A DNA stretch of 64,000 nt from Artocarpus heterophyllus. Its lineage: Eukaryota; Streptophyta; Magnoliopsida; Rosales; Moraceae. The translations under genes and the position numbers were made by a program. The stretch is taken from positions 17,571,875 to 17,635,874 of the forward strand of contig CM046353.1 in the NCBI GenBank assembly GCA_025403435.1. Reading direction: 5' to 3'. The notes under the pieces were generated by a model that saw only the letters and a program-made list of their open reading frames with translations, was not told the DNA's origin and did no database searches. How positions within the stretch are numbered: position 1 is the first letter of the stretch; each line of letters begins with the position of its first letter. Shown here one piece after another: positions 11,552 through 21,699 of this stretch.

Positions 11552-13519
11552 TGTAACGCCCCTATATGGGGGTTAACAGTTTTTAATGAGATAAAATAAA
11601 AATAAATAATAAAAGTAAAACCTTAAAGATTAAAATTTGCCCGGGACTTAAATGAAAACTCTCAACTCAAAAATAAAAATATAAACGACAAATAAACCAC
11701 AGTTTTAATGTAGCACCTTAAATTTAATAATATAAACTGTTGTCATCATCATTTTAACCCTCAACACATTATAATACAGTCACAGAAAGTAACAATTGAT
11801 GCTTACATTATCATGAAGAACATTCTTTACAATTGAGCAGTCCCAATGTAATATAGTTACATCGCTTCCTCAACTATATTTCTCGTAGCCACCTCACACT
11901 TAGTGAGTCCTGAAAAGATATAAACATAAGGGAATGAGCAACACTATGCTCAGTAGAGAAAGCCATTACTCACCTCTATCATTACCACATTAAAATCTGC
12001 ATGGTTAATAAGTTACATCATATTCCAGATTATGAGGTTTATTATGATCACATCTTATGGATACCGTAGTTAATCATTACCAAGTGTCATAATTACACAT
12101 TTATACAAATATTAACAATCATCATTGTTCCTAGGTATCCATGTTAAATTGAGTATCACTCAACTCATCGAAACCCAAATGGGCGCACTTGATCACCCTA
12201 TAAACATTCCAAGGGTGTTCCGGTGAGGGGACATCAAGCCCCGAGTCCTCACCAAATCGATTCCTGTACAGTGTGTTCTGGGACTTTCAACCCAAGGAAG
12301 CGTCATCGCCTTCCCCCTACTTTACCCTTTTAGGGTATTCATGCCCAAGGACGTAACCGTCGCCCTTTTCATGTCTCACAATTTCTCTATATTAAATCAT
12401 TATTAATAGAGTTAATTTTCCTAACCATGCTTCTCAATTTATAACATGTGTCAATTCATTATGTTCCTCGCCGTACAATACAAGACGAGTCCATGTCATA
12501 GTTTCATATGTGATACACATATAATATCAGTTCAACATAGATATATATATATTGCGGCAAAACAATCAATTTTAATTCTATAAAAACCTCGCAAAAGATG
12601 AGTAATAGAATCCCTACCTTTTAAGCTTATCAACAGTCTCTTAATCCTGGAATCAATTAACGTTAGCTCCATACTCCCTTGATCCTAAGGCGTGCATAAG
12701 GACAATTAAAACTAAAGCACAACATACAACTACATTCATAAAATTTATTTTAATTTAATCTTAGAATTTCAAGAAATAACCACTGCCCATAGAGGTATTA
12801 TAAAGTTTAACAATATAAATTTTCTGTCTAGGGCATATACACTTAGACTTCATACATATTCTCCAAAATAGCAACAAACATATACTTAGGTTTAAGAACG
12901 CAAATTTGAATAATCCTTTAGTATAAAAGAAAATTTATAAATGAAAGACTAAATTTGTTCATAAGATTCTAACATCGGATTATGGTTAGTTGGAAGCTTG
13001 AAATGGCTTCAAAACAGGTTCCTTTACTTCGGTATGACTGAAATTCTTGCTCAAATGGAGGTGATGGTGGCTGATTTTTATGGCTGCCTTGAAGAAGTTC
13101 TCTAAGTATTTTGCTTCAGCAAAGAAATGAGAAGAAGAGTGTGGGAACCGTGGAAGAGAAAGGAAGAAAAGATGAAGTCTTTGAAGAGAAGTGATAGAAA
13201 CAATTATAGAGGAGACATGTTGAAGCATGTCACGGAGGAAATAAAGAAAATGAGGGTCAAGAGTAGTTGGAAAAGATATCCATGTCTCATCTAAAGACTT
13301 TAACACACATAATGCCAATATGACATTTTTGAGATTTATTAGAAGTTCTAAGACTTTTTAGTAAACATACTAAATAAATATAGGAGAATTTTAGAAAATT
13401 TTAAAAAAAATAGATAAAAATAAATATTATAAAATAAATTTAAATGAAACAATTTTTTTTATACATTAAAAATTAATTTAATTACCTCAATACCCGTTAA
13501 GAGAATAACGGGTGTCACA
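11552..13519 (-). repeat. 3' LTR of the LOG-carrying element
   Basis: 1968 bp. On the plus strand it runs from TGTAACGCCCCTATATGGGG to ATAACGGGTGTCACA. Each end contains a short palindrome: CCCCTATATGGGG at one, and ACCCGTTA..TAACGGGT (13492-13513) at the other. A 110-codon minus-strand frame (12986-13318) lies inside but is not conserved in the related solo LTR at 58953, so I do not call it a gene. Confidence 0.95.
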
Positions 13520-13533
13520 GCTCTACCCCCCTT
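13520..13533 (-). other. Polypurine tract
   Basis: On the minus strand this reads AAGGGGGGTAGAGC and abuts the 3' LTR, the expected place for the plus-strand DNA primer. It fixes the orientation of the element. Confidence 0.85.
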
Positions 13534-14187
13534 AAAGAAATTTCGTCCTCGAAATTTCAATTCTAGCAATACTAGTAAAAATTATGATTCCACTATGATT
13601 CCAATTCTGAGTCTAAACCGTTAATGTTGTTTGTCCTCCAAATTTAAGTTATCGTATCTCCACTTATTTACTTGCATAATAAATCTTACTCCTAAATCCC
13701 TCAATGAGAGTATTTCTGACAAGTTTCAACTTGTAACACCGTATAATAGTCTAAGAATCTGATGAGGCATACATATTGACCATACCATGATTCCAGTCCT
13801 TCATTGTCCATGGACTGTGATTTACAATCACATTTAAGGAGATTGCCAGAGAAATTTTATATACTTCATCTTTAGGTTCCTTTTCCTTTTTGAGTAAGGA
13901 AAAGTCAAATATATTTGATTTCATACCTCAACTAATAAACTAAAACATAATCATAAAACATATATCACAAACACTTATATTCAAAACCATACATTAAACT
14001 TATTCATAGAGATATTAAACGGAATCTCAGAGTTGCAAACATACCCGACATATTATTCATTAAACAGCTATCCTCATGACACAAACATTCAACTCAAATA
14101 ATATACTCATATTTCATATGGAATATCCCCATAACTGACTCTGGTACTTCCACATAATATTAACAGAATATTACACATTACAAACAT

Positions 14188-14241
14188 GATATGGATACGT
14201 TTCGAGAGTACAAGGCACTCCGTATACCAGCTATCCATATC
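14188..14241 (-). other. Stem-loop copy A in the 3' region of the LOG-carrying element
   Basis: The outer stem GATATGGATA pairs with TATCCATATC (10 bp). On the minus strand an inner stem GAGTGC-CTT-GTACTC follows, then TCGAAACG. It is a diverged copy of 14297-14339, and both stems are kept by paired changes. Not a hammerhead: CGAAAC is present but the CTGANGA core is not. Confidence 0.6.
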
Positions 14242-14296
14242 ATGCATGCTTAGAGGATACAAAAACATCGATAAACAAAAGATCGGACCTTAAGAA

Positions 14297-14339
14297 GGAT
14301 GCGTTTCGAGAGCATCAAGTACTCCGTATCCAGCCATCC
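14297..14339 (-). other. Stem-loop copy B in the 3' region of the LOG-carrying element
   Basis: On the minus strand the outer stem is GGATG/CATCC where copy A has GGATA/TATCC. The inner stem is GAGTA-CTTGA-TGCTC. The loop-side sequences TACGGAGT and CTCTCGAAACG are shared with copy A. Both lie between the LOG stop codon and the polypurine tract, so they would be in the transcript. Confidence 0.6.
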
Positions 14340-14475
14340 CGGCATTAGGCTCAATGAATCTAAAAGATTTAACAACGACGTACCACAAAAAAACACAGAA
14401 TACAAGGCAAACGGTTATTCGTAACACACGAAATACGGACACACATGCCTACATGCCAAAGATAAAACAAAAAGA

Positions 14476-15165
14476 TTACAGATGGAGATTCAAATCAATT
14501 GGCCGCTCCCGGCTTTCCCTTTCCCATTCAAGCTTGGATGTTGCAGTGTCGGATTCTGGATGTATGATTTGCATTTTATCTATCAATTCCTCAGCTGTTG
14601 AAGCAGTAACAAAGATTTGTCTCTCCGATTCTGTAGTGATGTTTTCTTCCACAGCGTAATCTAGAAATTTCAAAAGACCGTCATAAAAACCCTTTACGTT
14701 CAGCAGACCCAAAGGTTTGGAATAAAAGCCCAACAATTGCCCACAAGCAACTATAAATATTTCCTCAAGAGTACCTAGACCACCAGGTAATGCTATAAAA
14801 GCATCAGAATTATAGATTATGTCTTTAAAATTTTTAGGGATACTCCTGACTCCTTCTCCCTTACCTATGGCTTCCTTACAAAGGTTTCCTTCAACTGGAA
14901 TATGAGGCCAAATTCTTACATCAGTAGCGTCGCTAGACCTAGCTGCTAGTGCCATATTTACCATCATTTTTATACTACCACCCCCATAGATTATGTTAAT
15001 CTTCTTGCGTGCTAGGACTTGCCCTAAGTGATTTGCAGCTTCTAAATAAGCTTTATCTTTTCCAAGGCTGGAACCACAAAAGACACAGACATTCTTTATT
15101 TTCTTCGTGGACTGGGAGGTAGACATATTTGGTTTATAGAAGTGGTTGCTTAATGTCTGCTCCAC
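14476..15165 (-). CDS. LOG-like cytokinin riboside 5'-monophosphate phosphoribohydrolase family protein, retrotransposon cargo
   Basis: 229 residues in one uninterrupted frame. LOG enzymes release active cytokinin bases from their riboside monophosphates in the cytosol and nucleus. The family fold is clear: VCVFCGSS (26-33), IIYGGGSIKMM (58-68), DAFIALPGGLGTLEE (121-135, the PGGxGTxxE nucleotide-binding and catalytic motif), KPLGLLNVKGFYDGLLKFLDYAVEE (150-174, described by its ends KPLGLLNV and LDYAVEE) and ASTAEELIDKMQ (188-199). Two departures stand out. The Arg expected ahead of the PGG motif, in the MPxRxxxM-type segment, is Asn112 in SIPKNFKDI. The usual GGGxxGLM glycine is Lys in GGGSIKMM. 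The enzyme may therefore be impaired. Plant LOG genes usually have several introns; this copy has none, as expected after capture through RNA. Met14 (15126) is an alternative start closer to normal LOG starts. It lies sense to the element, ~600 nt after the first ORF. Confidence 0.9.
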   Translation of the reverse strand: MEQTLSNHFYKPNMSTSQSTKKIKNVCVFCGSSLGKDKAYLEAANHLGQVLARKKINIIYGGGSIKMMVNMALAARSSDATDVRIWPHIPVEGNLCKEAIGKGEGVRSIPKNFKDIIYNSDAFIALPGGLGTLEEIFIVACGQLLGFYSKPLGLLNVKGFYDGLLKFLDYAVEENITTESERQIFVTASTAEELIDKMQIIHPESDTATSKLEWERESRERPIDLNLHL

Positions 15166-15769
15166 TTAGACTTCGGGTTCTACATGAGTTTTTAAAGATG
15201 AGAAATATACAAAAAGGGCTAAAGAGATAGACGAGTAGGTAATGAAAAGGTAATCCAAAGATTTAAACAAAATCTTGTGCGGATAAGAAAGTAAGATAAG
15301 GTGATTGATAGTTTACAGAAAATCTGATTCACTTTTTGAAAAAGATTAGACTCTAATTGTATAACTTTTGACAATTGAGAACAATTCGACAAAAGACCCT
15401 CATGACACAACTGTAGACTTTTTGACAAATATACACCAAGTCTAGAAATTTAATATAAACGACAAATACTGTAGAACTTTTGAAATTTGAGACACAAATC
15501 TTGAAATATCTGGATAAGCTTTTCAAAATTCAAACATATTACTGTACCGTATGTAACGTGTCTGATAAGATAATATATTTTATTATATATATATTTAAGA
15601 AAATCATAAATTAAATAAGATATTAACACTTACTGTATCAATCTAATAATCACAATTATTTCAAACACAAAAGCAAATATTCTGAGTAAAAGAAAAACAC
15701 AAACTGTTGAACATCAGCTAAAACTGCTTCAAATAAGCAAAGACTAAATAACCTTTATAGAGCGATGAC
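15166..15769 (-). other. Inter-ORF spacer in the LOG-carrying element
   Basis: About 600 nt between the two cargo ORFs with no conserved motif. A 69-codon frame at 15219-15428 looks like chance. How the downstream LOG ORF would be translated (splicing, internal initiation or its own promoter) is not evident. Confidence 0.5.
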
Positions 15770-16291
15770 TTATTCCCCATCCAGTTTTCTTATGGCTTGA
15801 CAAACAGGATCTAGAAATACCATATTCCTGAGGCGTTGTCTTTCTGTATAAAATTTAGGCCAGAGTTTAAAAATAGCTCCTTGAACATATCCACTAGGGT
15901 GACCGTGAAGAGGAGGATGGATGCTATCCAAGTTATCCTTTGAAAGTCCATTCCTACAAAACCTTATTTTATCCTCTCTATTCGTAGACATATAACCAGG
16001 TGAAGTACATTTACCGTTACAATTTTGTCTTCCACATTTATTACAAGTGACCACGATGGCACGAGCTCTTCTTTTCATTGCACTACGACTGGTACCTGTT
16101 CCTGGTAAACCGACATCTTGACTGAAGTCACTCGGACGGATTTTCCCCTCTATCAACATTCTCACATCACAAGGGATACCAAAACGCATAAGAATCCACA
16201 ACCGAGTAATTCTAGCCTTGTATTTCTTTCTGAGAATCTTTTGGGAGAGTGATGGGAAATACTTTCTCAGGTGTAGGTACTTTGGGTCCAT
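15770..16291 (-). CDS. Basic cysteine-rich protein of unknown function, retrotransposon cargo
   Basis: 173 residues, the first ORF after the leader, in the place where gag would be. The N-terminal third is strongly basic (LRKKYKARITRLW) with a hydrophobic patch near 31-47. A basic cluster SAMKRRARAI (70-79) is followed immediately by a cysteine cluster C83-x2-C86-x4-C91-x3-C95, which could bind zinc. It is not the CX2CX4HX4C knuckle of retroviral or Copia/gypsy gag. The arrangement of a KRRARA-like nuclear-localisation or RNA-binding patch directly before a Cys cluster resembles the small cysteine-rich nucleic-acid-binding proteins of carla-like plant RNA viruses. This is architecture by eye, not a search result. 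A divergent gag remnant is the main alternative. The frame is intact. Confidence 0.65.
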   Translation of the reverse strand: MDPKYLHLRKYFPSLSQKILRKKYKARITRLWILMRFGIPCDVRMLIEGKIRPSDFSQDVGLPGTGTSRSAMKRRARAIVVTCNKCGRQNCNGKCTSPGYMSTNREDKIRFCRNGLSKDNLDSIHPPLHGHPSGYVQGAIFKLWPKFYTERQRLRNMVFLDPVCQAIRKLDGE

Positions 16292-17729
16292 GATGAGATG
16301 AAAGAAGAGTAAATAGAAAGGAAAAATTAAGATAGTAAATTGCAGAATCCTAGAATTCCTTCTTCTTTTAGAGAAAAAGAAGAATTTTTAATGAAAAAGA
16401 AGAGGATTTGCGATTTAGAGAGAAAATAACAAATTAAGAGAGAAAAAGTGAACTCGGAGAAATAAGCTCCTATGCACAGTAAACGTATATGTAAACAATG
16501 ATTAAACCACTGTATATGACACGTATAGAGACCACGTGGGAGAGACAGTGTGAATCAAACTGATTTAGGATTTGAACTAGGCCCAAATGTTCTTAGTTGA
16601 AAATGGTCAGGTTGTTTCGGGCCTTAACACATTTAGAACGAGTTAAATAACAAACATAAAATTGAAAACCAATTCGTATGAATCTTAAACCCAATTCAAA
16701 GCCCACTATAGATAAAGTTAACTATAAACAACAAATCTAATTTAACGACAACAAGCATCTTCCTGAATGATCCAGCAACTCAAATAATTTTGTTTTAATC
16801 AAAACCTTATTGAACAATACATACACCCATATGTTATTCCTAATACTCAACATCTATCAATGGATTCATCATCATTACTACCAAGGGTTTAGAATGTGAC
16901 TAACCTTGAAATCAATACGATTTACGTCTTTCAACGTAGACCATATCAACGAACAAAGACACTTGATGTTACTACTTAAGAACATCTACAATCCCCACAA
17001 TTCTACTTATACAATATATAATTTCCTCATATAACAAAACCTTAGGTAACCAAAAGATTCACTGATACACTTAAATACAATGTACGTAACGAAATATTCC
17101 AATTTTGAGATTCATGCATTCTAGACTTTACACAGTCTCAACAGACCAAAAGTCTAACATTTATCTCTCTCAAGATTCAATACCATGATTCCCAACTTAT
17201 ATCATATTCCTCAACTAAATAGAACTTTTAAGAAAAGTTATTGACACTTATGTGCTCCATCGAATCCACACATAATCATTACTTAGGTTTGAATCAATTA
17301 CGAAAAATTTGGCATATCTATGTCAAACTTTAAAATCAATAAATCAAGCCTTATATTTCTTATTGTTTTTCACGAGACAAAAGGCTCTTAAATCCTCGTA
17401 TCTATATGAATTTCTCATCGTTTATACGAATTAAATATGCTTATAGATCCAAATATTATACGAATCTCTCATAAGCATTCTACTTATAAACTCATTCCAT
17501 ATAATTATCATTCCCTCATAACTATTAATACTTTCCTTCTATATAATTATTGTACTCATATAACTATAAGTATTTTCATTCTATGGCCTTTCCATGTTAC
17601 ATCCTTCTAGACTGTATAAATCAAAGTGAAGGTTCATTTTGATGATGACAATGAAAATTCAGCTTCAAAACCATCTCAAAAATATATTTTTTTAAAGTGG
17701 TGCTACACTCCCTAGGTTAACCGAACCTA
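16292..17729 (-). other. Long untranslated leader of the LOG-carrying element
   Basis: About 1.44 kb between primer binding site and first ORF, AT-rich, with no frame or motif that I recognise. A packaging signal would be expected here but cannot be identified by eye. Confidence 0.5.
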
Positions 17730-17742
17730 GGCTCTGATACCA
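17730..17742 (-). other. Primer binding site (initiator tRNA-Met)
   Basis: On the minus strand it reads TGGTATCAGAGCC, complementary to the 3' end of plant initiator tRNA-Met, 7 nt from the 5' LTR edge. It fixes the element's orientation. Confidence 0.9.
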
Positions 17743-17749
17743 AAAATTC

Positions 17750-19717
17750 TGTAACGCCCCTATATGGGGGTTAACAGTTTTTAATGAGATAAAATAAAAA
17801 TAAATAATAAAAGTAAAACCTTAAAGATTAAAATTTGCCCGGGACTTAAATGAAAACTCTCAACTCAAAAATAAAAATATAAACGACAAATAAACCACAG
17901 TTTTAATGTAGCACCTTAAATTTAATAATATAAACTGTTGTCATCATCATTTTAACCCTCAACACATTATAATACAGTCACAGAAAGTAACAATTGATGC
18001 TTACATTATCATGAAGAACATTCTTTACAATTGAGCAGTCCCAATGTAATATAGTTACATCGCTTCCTCAACTATATTTCTCGTAGCCACCTCACACTTA
18101 GTGAGTCCTGAAAAGATATAAACATAAGGGAATGAGCAACACTATGCTCAGTAGAGAAAGCCATTACTCACCTCTATCATTACCACATTAAAATCTGCAT
18201 GGTTAATAAGTTACATCATATTCCAGATTATGAGGTTTATTATGATCACATCTTATGGATACCGTAGTTAATCATTACCAAGTGTCATAATTACACATTT
18301 ATACAAATATTAACAATCATCATTGTTCCTAGGTATCCATGTTAAATTGAGTATCACTCAACTCATCGAAACCCAAATGGGCGCACTTGATCACCCTATA
18401 AACATTCCAAGGGTGTTCCGGTGAGGGGACATCAAGCCCCGAGTCCTCACCAAATCGATTCCTGTACAGTGTGTTCTGGGACTTTCAACCCAAGGAAGCG
18501 TCATCGCCTTCCCCCTACTTTACCCTTTTAGGGTATTCATGCCCAAGGACGTAACCGTCGCCCTTTTCATGTCTCACAATTTCTCTATATTAAATCATTA
18601 TTAATAGAGTTAATTTTCCTAACCATGCTTCTCAATTTATAACATGTGTCAATTCATTATGTTCCTCGCCGTACAATACAAGACGAGTCCATGTCATAGT
18701 TTCATATGTGATACACATATAATATCAGTTCAACATAGATATATATATATTGCGGCAAAACAATCAATTTTAATTCTATAAAAACCTCGCAAAAGATGAG
18801 TAATAGAATCCCTACCTTTTAAGCTTATCAACAGTCTCTTAATCCTGGAATCAATTAACGTTAGCTCCATACTCCCTTGATCCTAAGGCGTGCATAAGGA
18901 CAATTAAAACTAAAGCACAACATACAACTACATTCATAAAATTTATTTTAATTTAATCTTAGAATTTCAAGAAATAACCACTGCCCATAGAGGTATTATA
19001 AAGTTTAACAATATAAATTTTCTGTCTAGGGCATATACACTTAGACTTCATACATATTCTCCAAAATAGCAACAAACATATACTTAGGTTTAAGAACGCA
19101 AATTTGAATAATCCTTTAGTATAAAAGAAAATTTATAAATGAAAGACTAAATTTGTTCATAAGATTCTAACATCGGATTATGGTTAGTTGGAAGCTTGAA
19201 ATGGCTTCAAAACAGGTTCCTTTACTTCGGTATGACTGAAATTCTTACTCAAATGGAGGTGATGGTGGCTGATTTTTATGGCTGCCTTGAAGAAGTTCTC
19301 TAAGTATTTTGCTTCAGCAAAGAAATGAGAAGAAGAGTGTGGGAACCGTGGAAGAGAAAGGAAGAAAAGATGAAGTCTTTGAAGAGAAGTGATAGAAACA
19401 ATTATAGAGGAGACATGTTGAAGCATGTCACGGAGGAAATAAAGAAAATGAGGGTCAAGAGTAGTTGGAAAAGATATCCATGTCTCATCTAAAGACTTTA
19501 ACACACATAATGCCAATATGACATTTTTGAGATTTATTAGAAGTTCTAAGACTTTTTAGTAAACATACTAAATAAATATAGGAGAATTTTAGAAAATTTT
19601 AAAAAAAATAGATAAAAATAAATATTATAAAATAAATTTAAATGAAACAATTTTTTTTATACATTAAAAATTAATTTAATTACCTCAATACCCGTTAAGA
19701 GAATAACGGGTGTCACA
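17750..19717 (-). repeat. 5' LTR of the LOG-carrying element
   Basis: 1968 bp, the same length as 11552-13519. I found one difference (A at 19247 for G at 13049). A run of TATATATATAT near 18738 could hold the promoter TATA box. The near identity means the insertion is recent on an evolutionary scale. Confidence 0.95.
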
Positions 19718-19722
19718 TGGGG
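19718..19722. repeat. Target-site duplication TGGGG, right copy
   Basis: Identical to 11547-11551. Confidence 0.9.
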
Positions 19723-20550
19723 ATTATGAGCACTTCATTACCACCAGCCAAATAAAGCTTCTTCCACCACAATTGAAGTTTGGTCCACGCACTATCTTTA
19801 ATATTAACAAATGTACTACTTGTTTTTGCACCTTTCAGAAATAGAAGGCAAACTAAGATATTTATATTGGGCCTGAATATAGCTTAAATCAGAATAGCTT
19901 GGAAAGACGTCTTACAGTCTGAGAAGACACATAAGCTAAAGGAGGCAAACGAGTTATGGAGATTGATCATTTGCCTCAATGCTCTCTCATAAGAGTGAAG
20001 GATATTCTAAATTGATGAACCGTTGTGGTACAGAAAAGGTGACTTACCTTGAGTGCAAATCTGGAGGAACCGCTTTCATGTCACACGTCCTTGCTTTCTC
20101 TTCAAAACGCCGAGAGGCACAAAGAATGAACAAGGTGAAAGATGACATCTTTGTCGAAGGCCCCCGCCAAGAAATAATAGTACCTTTTGGGCAACCCTCC
20201 AAGAGAATCTCAAAAAATTTAAATCCCGCCGTTAAGCCACAATCCATCATTGTTCAGGAACATTTCTTAGAAAAATGAAGCTTCCTCATCATAGCTTCCA
20301 GAAAAGGCCATGCAATTTTTGTCATATGTTTTGCTCATGGCAAGTTTGAGAACCATGAATCTGTCACATGCTTTTTTCTTTTCTAACTAGAGTGCATCGA
20401 CTCGAAAAAGAAGATGAAATGGCTAATAATTAATTTTCCTGGAACAAAAACACTTTGGGACTCTGATATAATAGTTGGCAAGACCTTCTTGAGTCTACAA
20501 GCTAAAACCTTAGTAATAATCTTGTACATGGCATTGTATGATATGAGTCA
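19723..20550 (-). pseudogene. LINE reverse transcriptase, central part (5' side of the split copy)
   Basis: Minus-strand frames, from right to left, read YKIITKVLACRLKKVLPTII then SESQSVFVPGKLI (RT N-terminal core), then GCPKGTIISWRGPS, TLFILCA (diverged RQGDPLSPYLFLLCAEG region) and KLYLAGGNEVLIIP next to the insertion. Several stops and frameshifts show old decay. The protein continues at 11546 across the inserted element. The catalytic YADD region falls in a badly decayed part and I could not find it. Confidence 0.75.
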
Positions 20551-21520
20551 TCATGAATAAAATGCTCATTTTGTTGGTTTTGTTCTTCGATTTAAAATTA
20601 TTATTTTTAATATTTATTCATTGTCACAAGTCTTTTTATTTACAACTACCGGCTAGTACTTAACTAGATTTTTCCTCTTGATCCAAATTTTGATGAACAT
20701 GAAAAACAAAACTTTGATTTAATAATTAACTATTGTTTAGTGGCTAAGATTCAGAGCAAGTTTTTATTTTTTAATTACAAAAAATTAAAAAAAAAAGAAA
20801 AATGAAAGAGCTCGACTGAAATAATTTAAAACCATCCAATCTCACTGTCATTTTGCTTTATGTGGTAGGGATATACTCAACCGATAGTGCGTGCTTTTAA
20901 AGGTTGAATCTATTTAAAATCAAATCAAAGTGAACAACCATGCAAACTAAAAATAGACATGAATAAAAGATTTGACGTTTCAAAATAGTGCTCTACCATT
21001 GGGTATGAAGACATATCCTAACAAAGTATTCTCGAAAAAATAAATAATAAAAAAAGGAAATCAAACTAAGATGCATGGATATTTCATGATAAAGAATGCA
21101 AGTATATGCGGATAAAAAGGCTAAGCAAAATGTAAAAGCATTTAATGATTATGTAACAAATTATTAAGAAGAAGAGAATTTGATGACTTGCTTATGAATT
21201 ATTAAATATTAAACCAAAAAAGTGAGCCTGTTGTCCCCGTTGACTCAACAAGAGTACGTATCCGTGTACACCATAATCCTTTTATATTTTTTAAACATTA
21301 TACAAAAAATGTACTTTTTTGTTGCACTATTGTATGCATATTTTTCCATTTCAGGAAAGCTCGATTTGATAGTAAACTTCAAAGAAGTTTTCACCCCTGG
21401 CTGCTGGGCATAAAATTTCTATATGTCATGTTAGCTCTAATAAGGATCAAAGTATATCATGTTATGAAAACTAGTCAAGCATAAAATACTAGGGATACAC
21501 AATCCGAAGTCATCTTTTCC
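20551..21520. repeat. Intergenic; dispersed repeat copy A at about 20850-21190
   Basis: About 20850-21190 (ATTTTGCTTTATGTGGTAGG, then a GTATGAAGACA-type segment, then AAATCAAACTAA) aligns loosely with 33165-33600 in the same order and orientation. No gene is recognised in either copy. Confidence 0.5.
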
Positions 21521-21524
21521 ACAT

Positions 21525-21675
21525 ACAGGTGCATCAAAATGAAGTCGTATTATGTGTGAATATGTATAGAGAGAGAGAGAGACATATTAGTCCTCCCCTA
21601 CCGCCCAGGTGCATCAGGAGAATTGTGTGTATCAGGTGCATTAGGTGCATCAGAGGCATCGGGTGCATCAAATTC
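21525..21675. repeat. GGTGCATCA short repeats and GA microsatellite
   Basis: Variants of GGTGCATCA occur several times (ACAGGTGCATCA, CAGGTGCATCAGG, CAGGTGCATTAGGTGCATCAG, GGGTGCATC). A GAGAGAGAGAGAGA run lies at about 21571. Confidence 0.6.
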
Positions 21676-21699
21676 TAGGAATTCAGGATTTAGTTGAGG

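Larger units (their letters stand above)
11552..19717 (-). mobile_element. Complete, young, non-autonomous LTR retrotransposon carrying a LOG-like gene
   Basis: 8166 bp, with two 1968-bp LTRs bounded by TG..CA and a perfect 5-bp target duplication (TGGGG). Orientation is minus: the primer binding site lies next to the right-hand LTR and the polypurine tract next to the left-hand one. In transcription order: 5' LTR (19717-17750), primer binding site, ~1.4-kb leader, a 173-residue Cys-rich ORF (16291-15770), a 229-residue LOG-like ORF (15165-14476), a 3' region with two stem-loops, polypurine tract, 3' LTR (13519-11552). No gag, protease, RT, RNase H or integrase motif is visible in the 4230-bp interior. 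I found one difference between the LTRs (13049 versus 19247). It inserted into an old LINE. The iMet primer, LTR length and 5-bp duplication would suit a Ty3/gypsy chromovirus-like helper, but that is inference. Confidence 0.95.

Noticed and set aside
12986..13318. 110-codon frame inside both LTRs of the LOG-carrying element (also 19184-19516)
   Set aside because: It is identical only because the LTRs are near-identical. The related solo LTR at 58953-61364 does not conserve it, and there is no recognisable domain.
14188..14339. Hammerhead ribozyme (retrozyme-like) in the LOG-carrying element, suggested by CGAAAC next to stems
   Set aside because: The required CTGANGA core and cleavage site are absent, so I report only stem-loops.
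15219..15428. Third small ORF between the two cargo genes
   Set aside because: It is 69 codons with no motif and a composition like the surrounding spacer.
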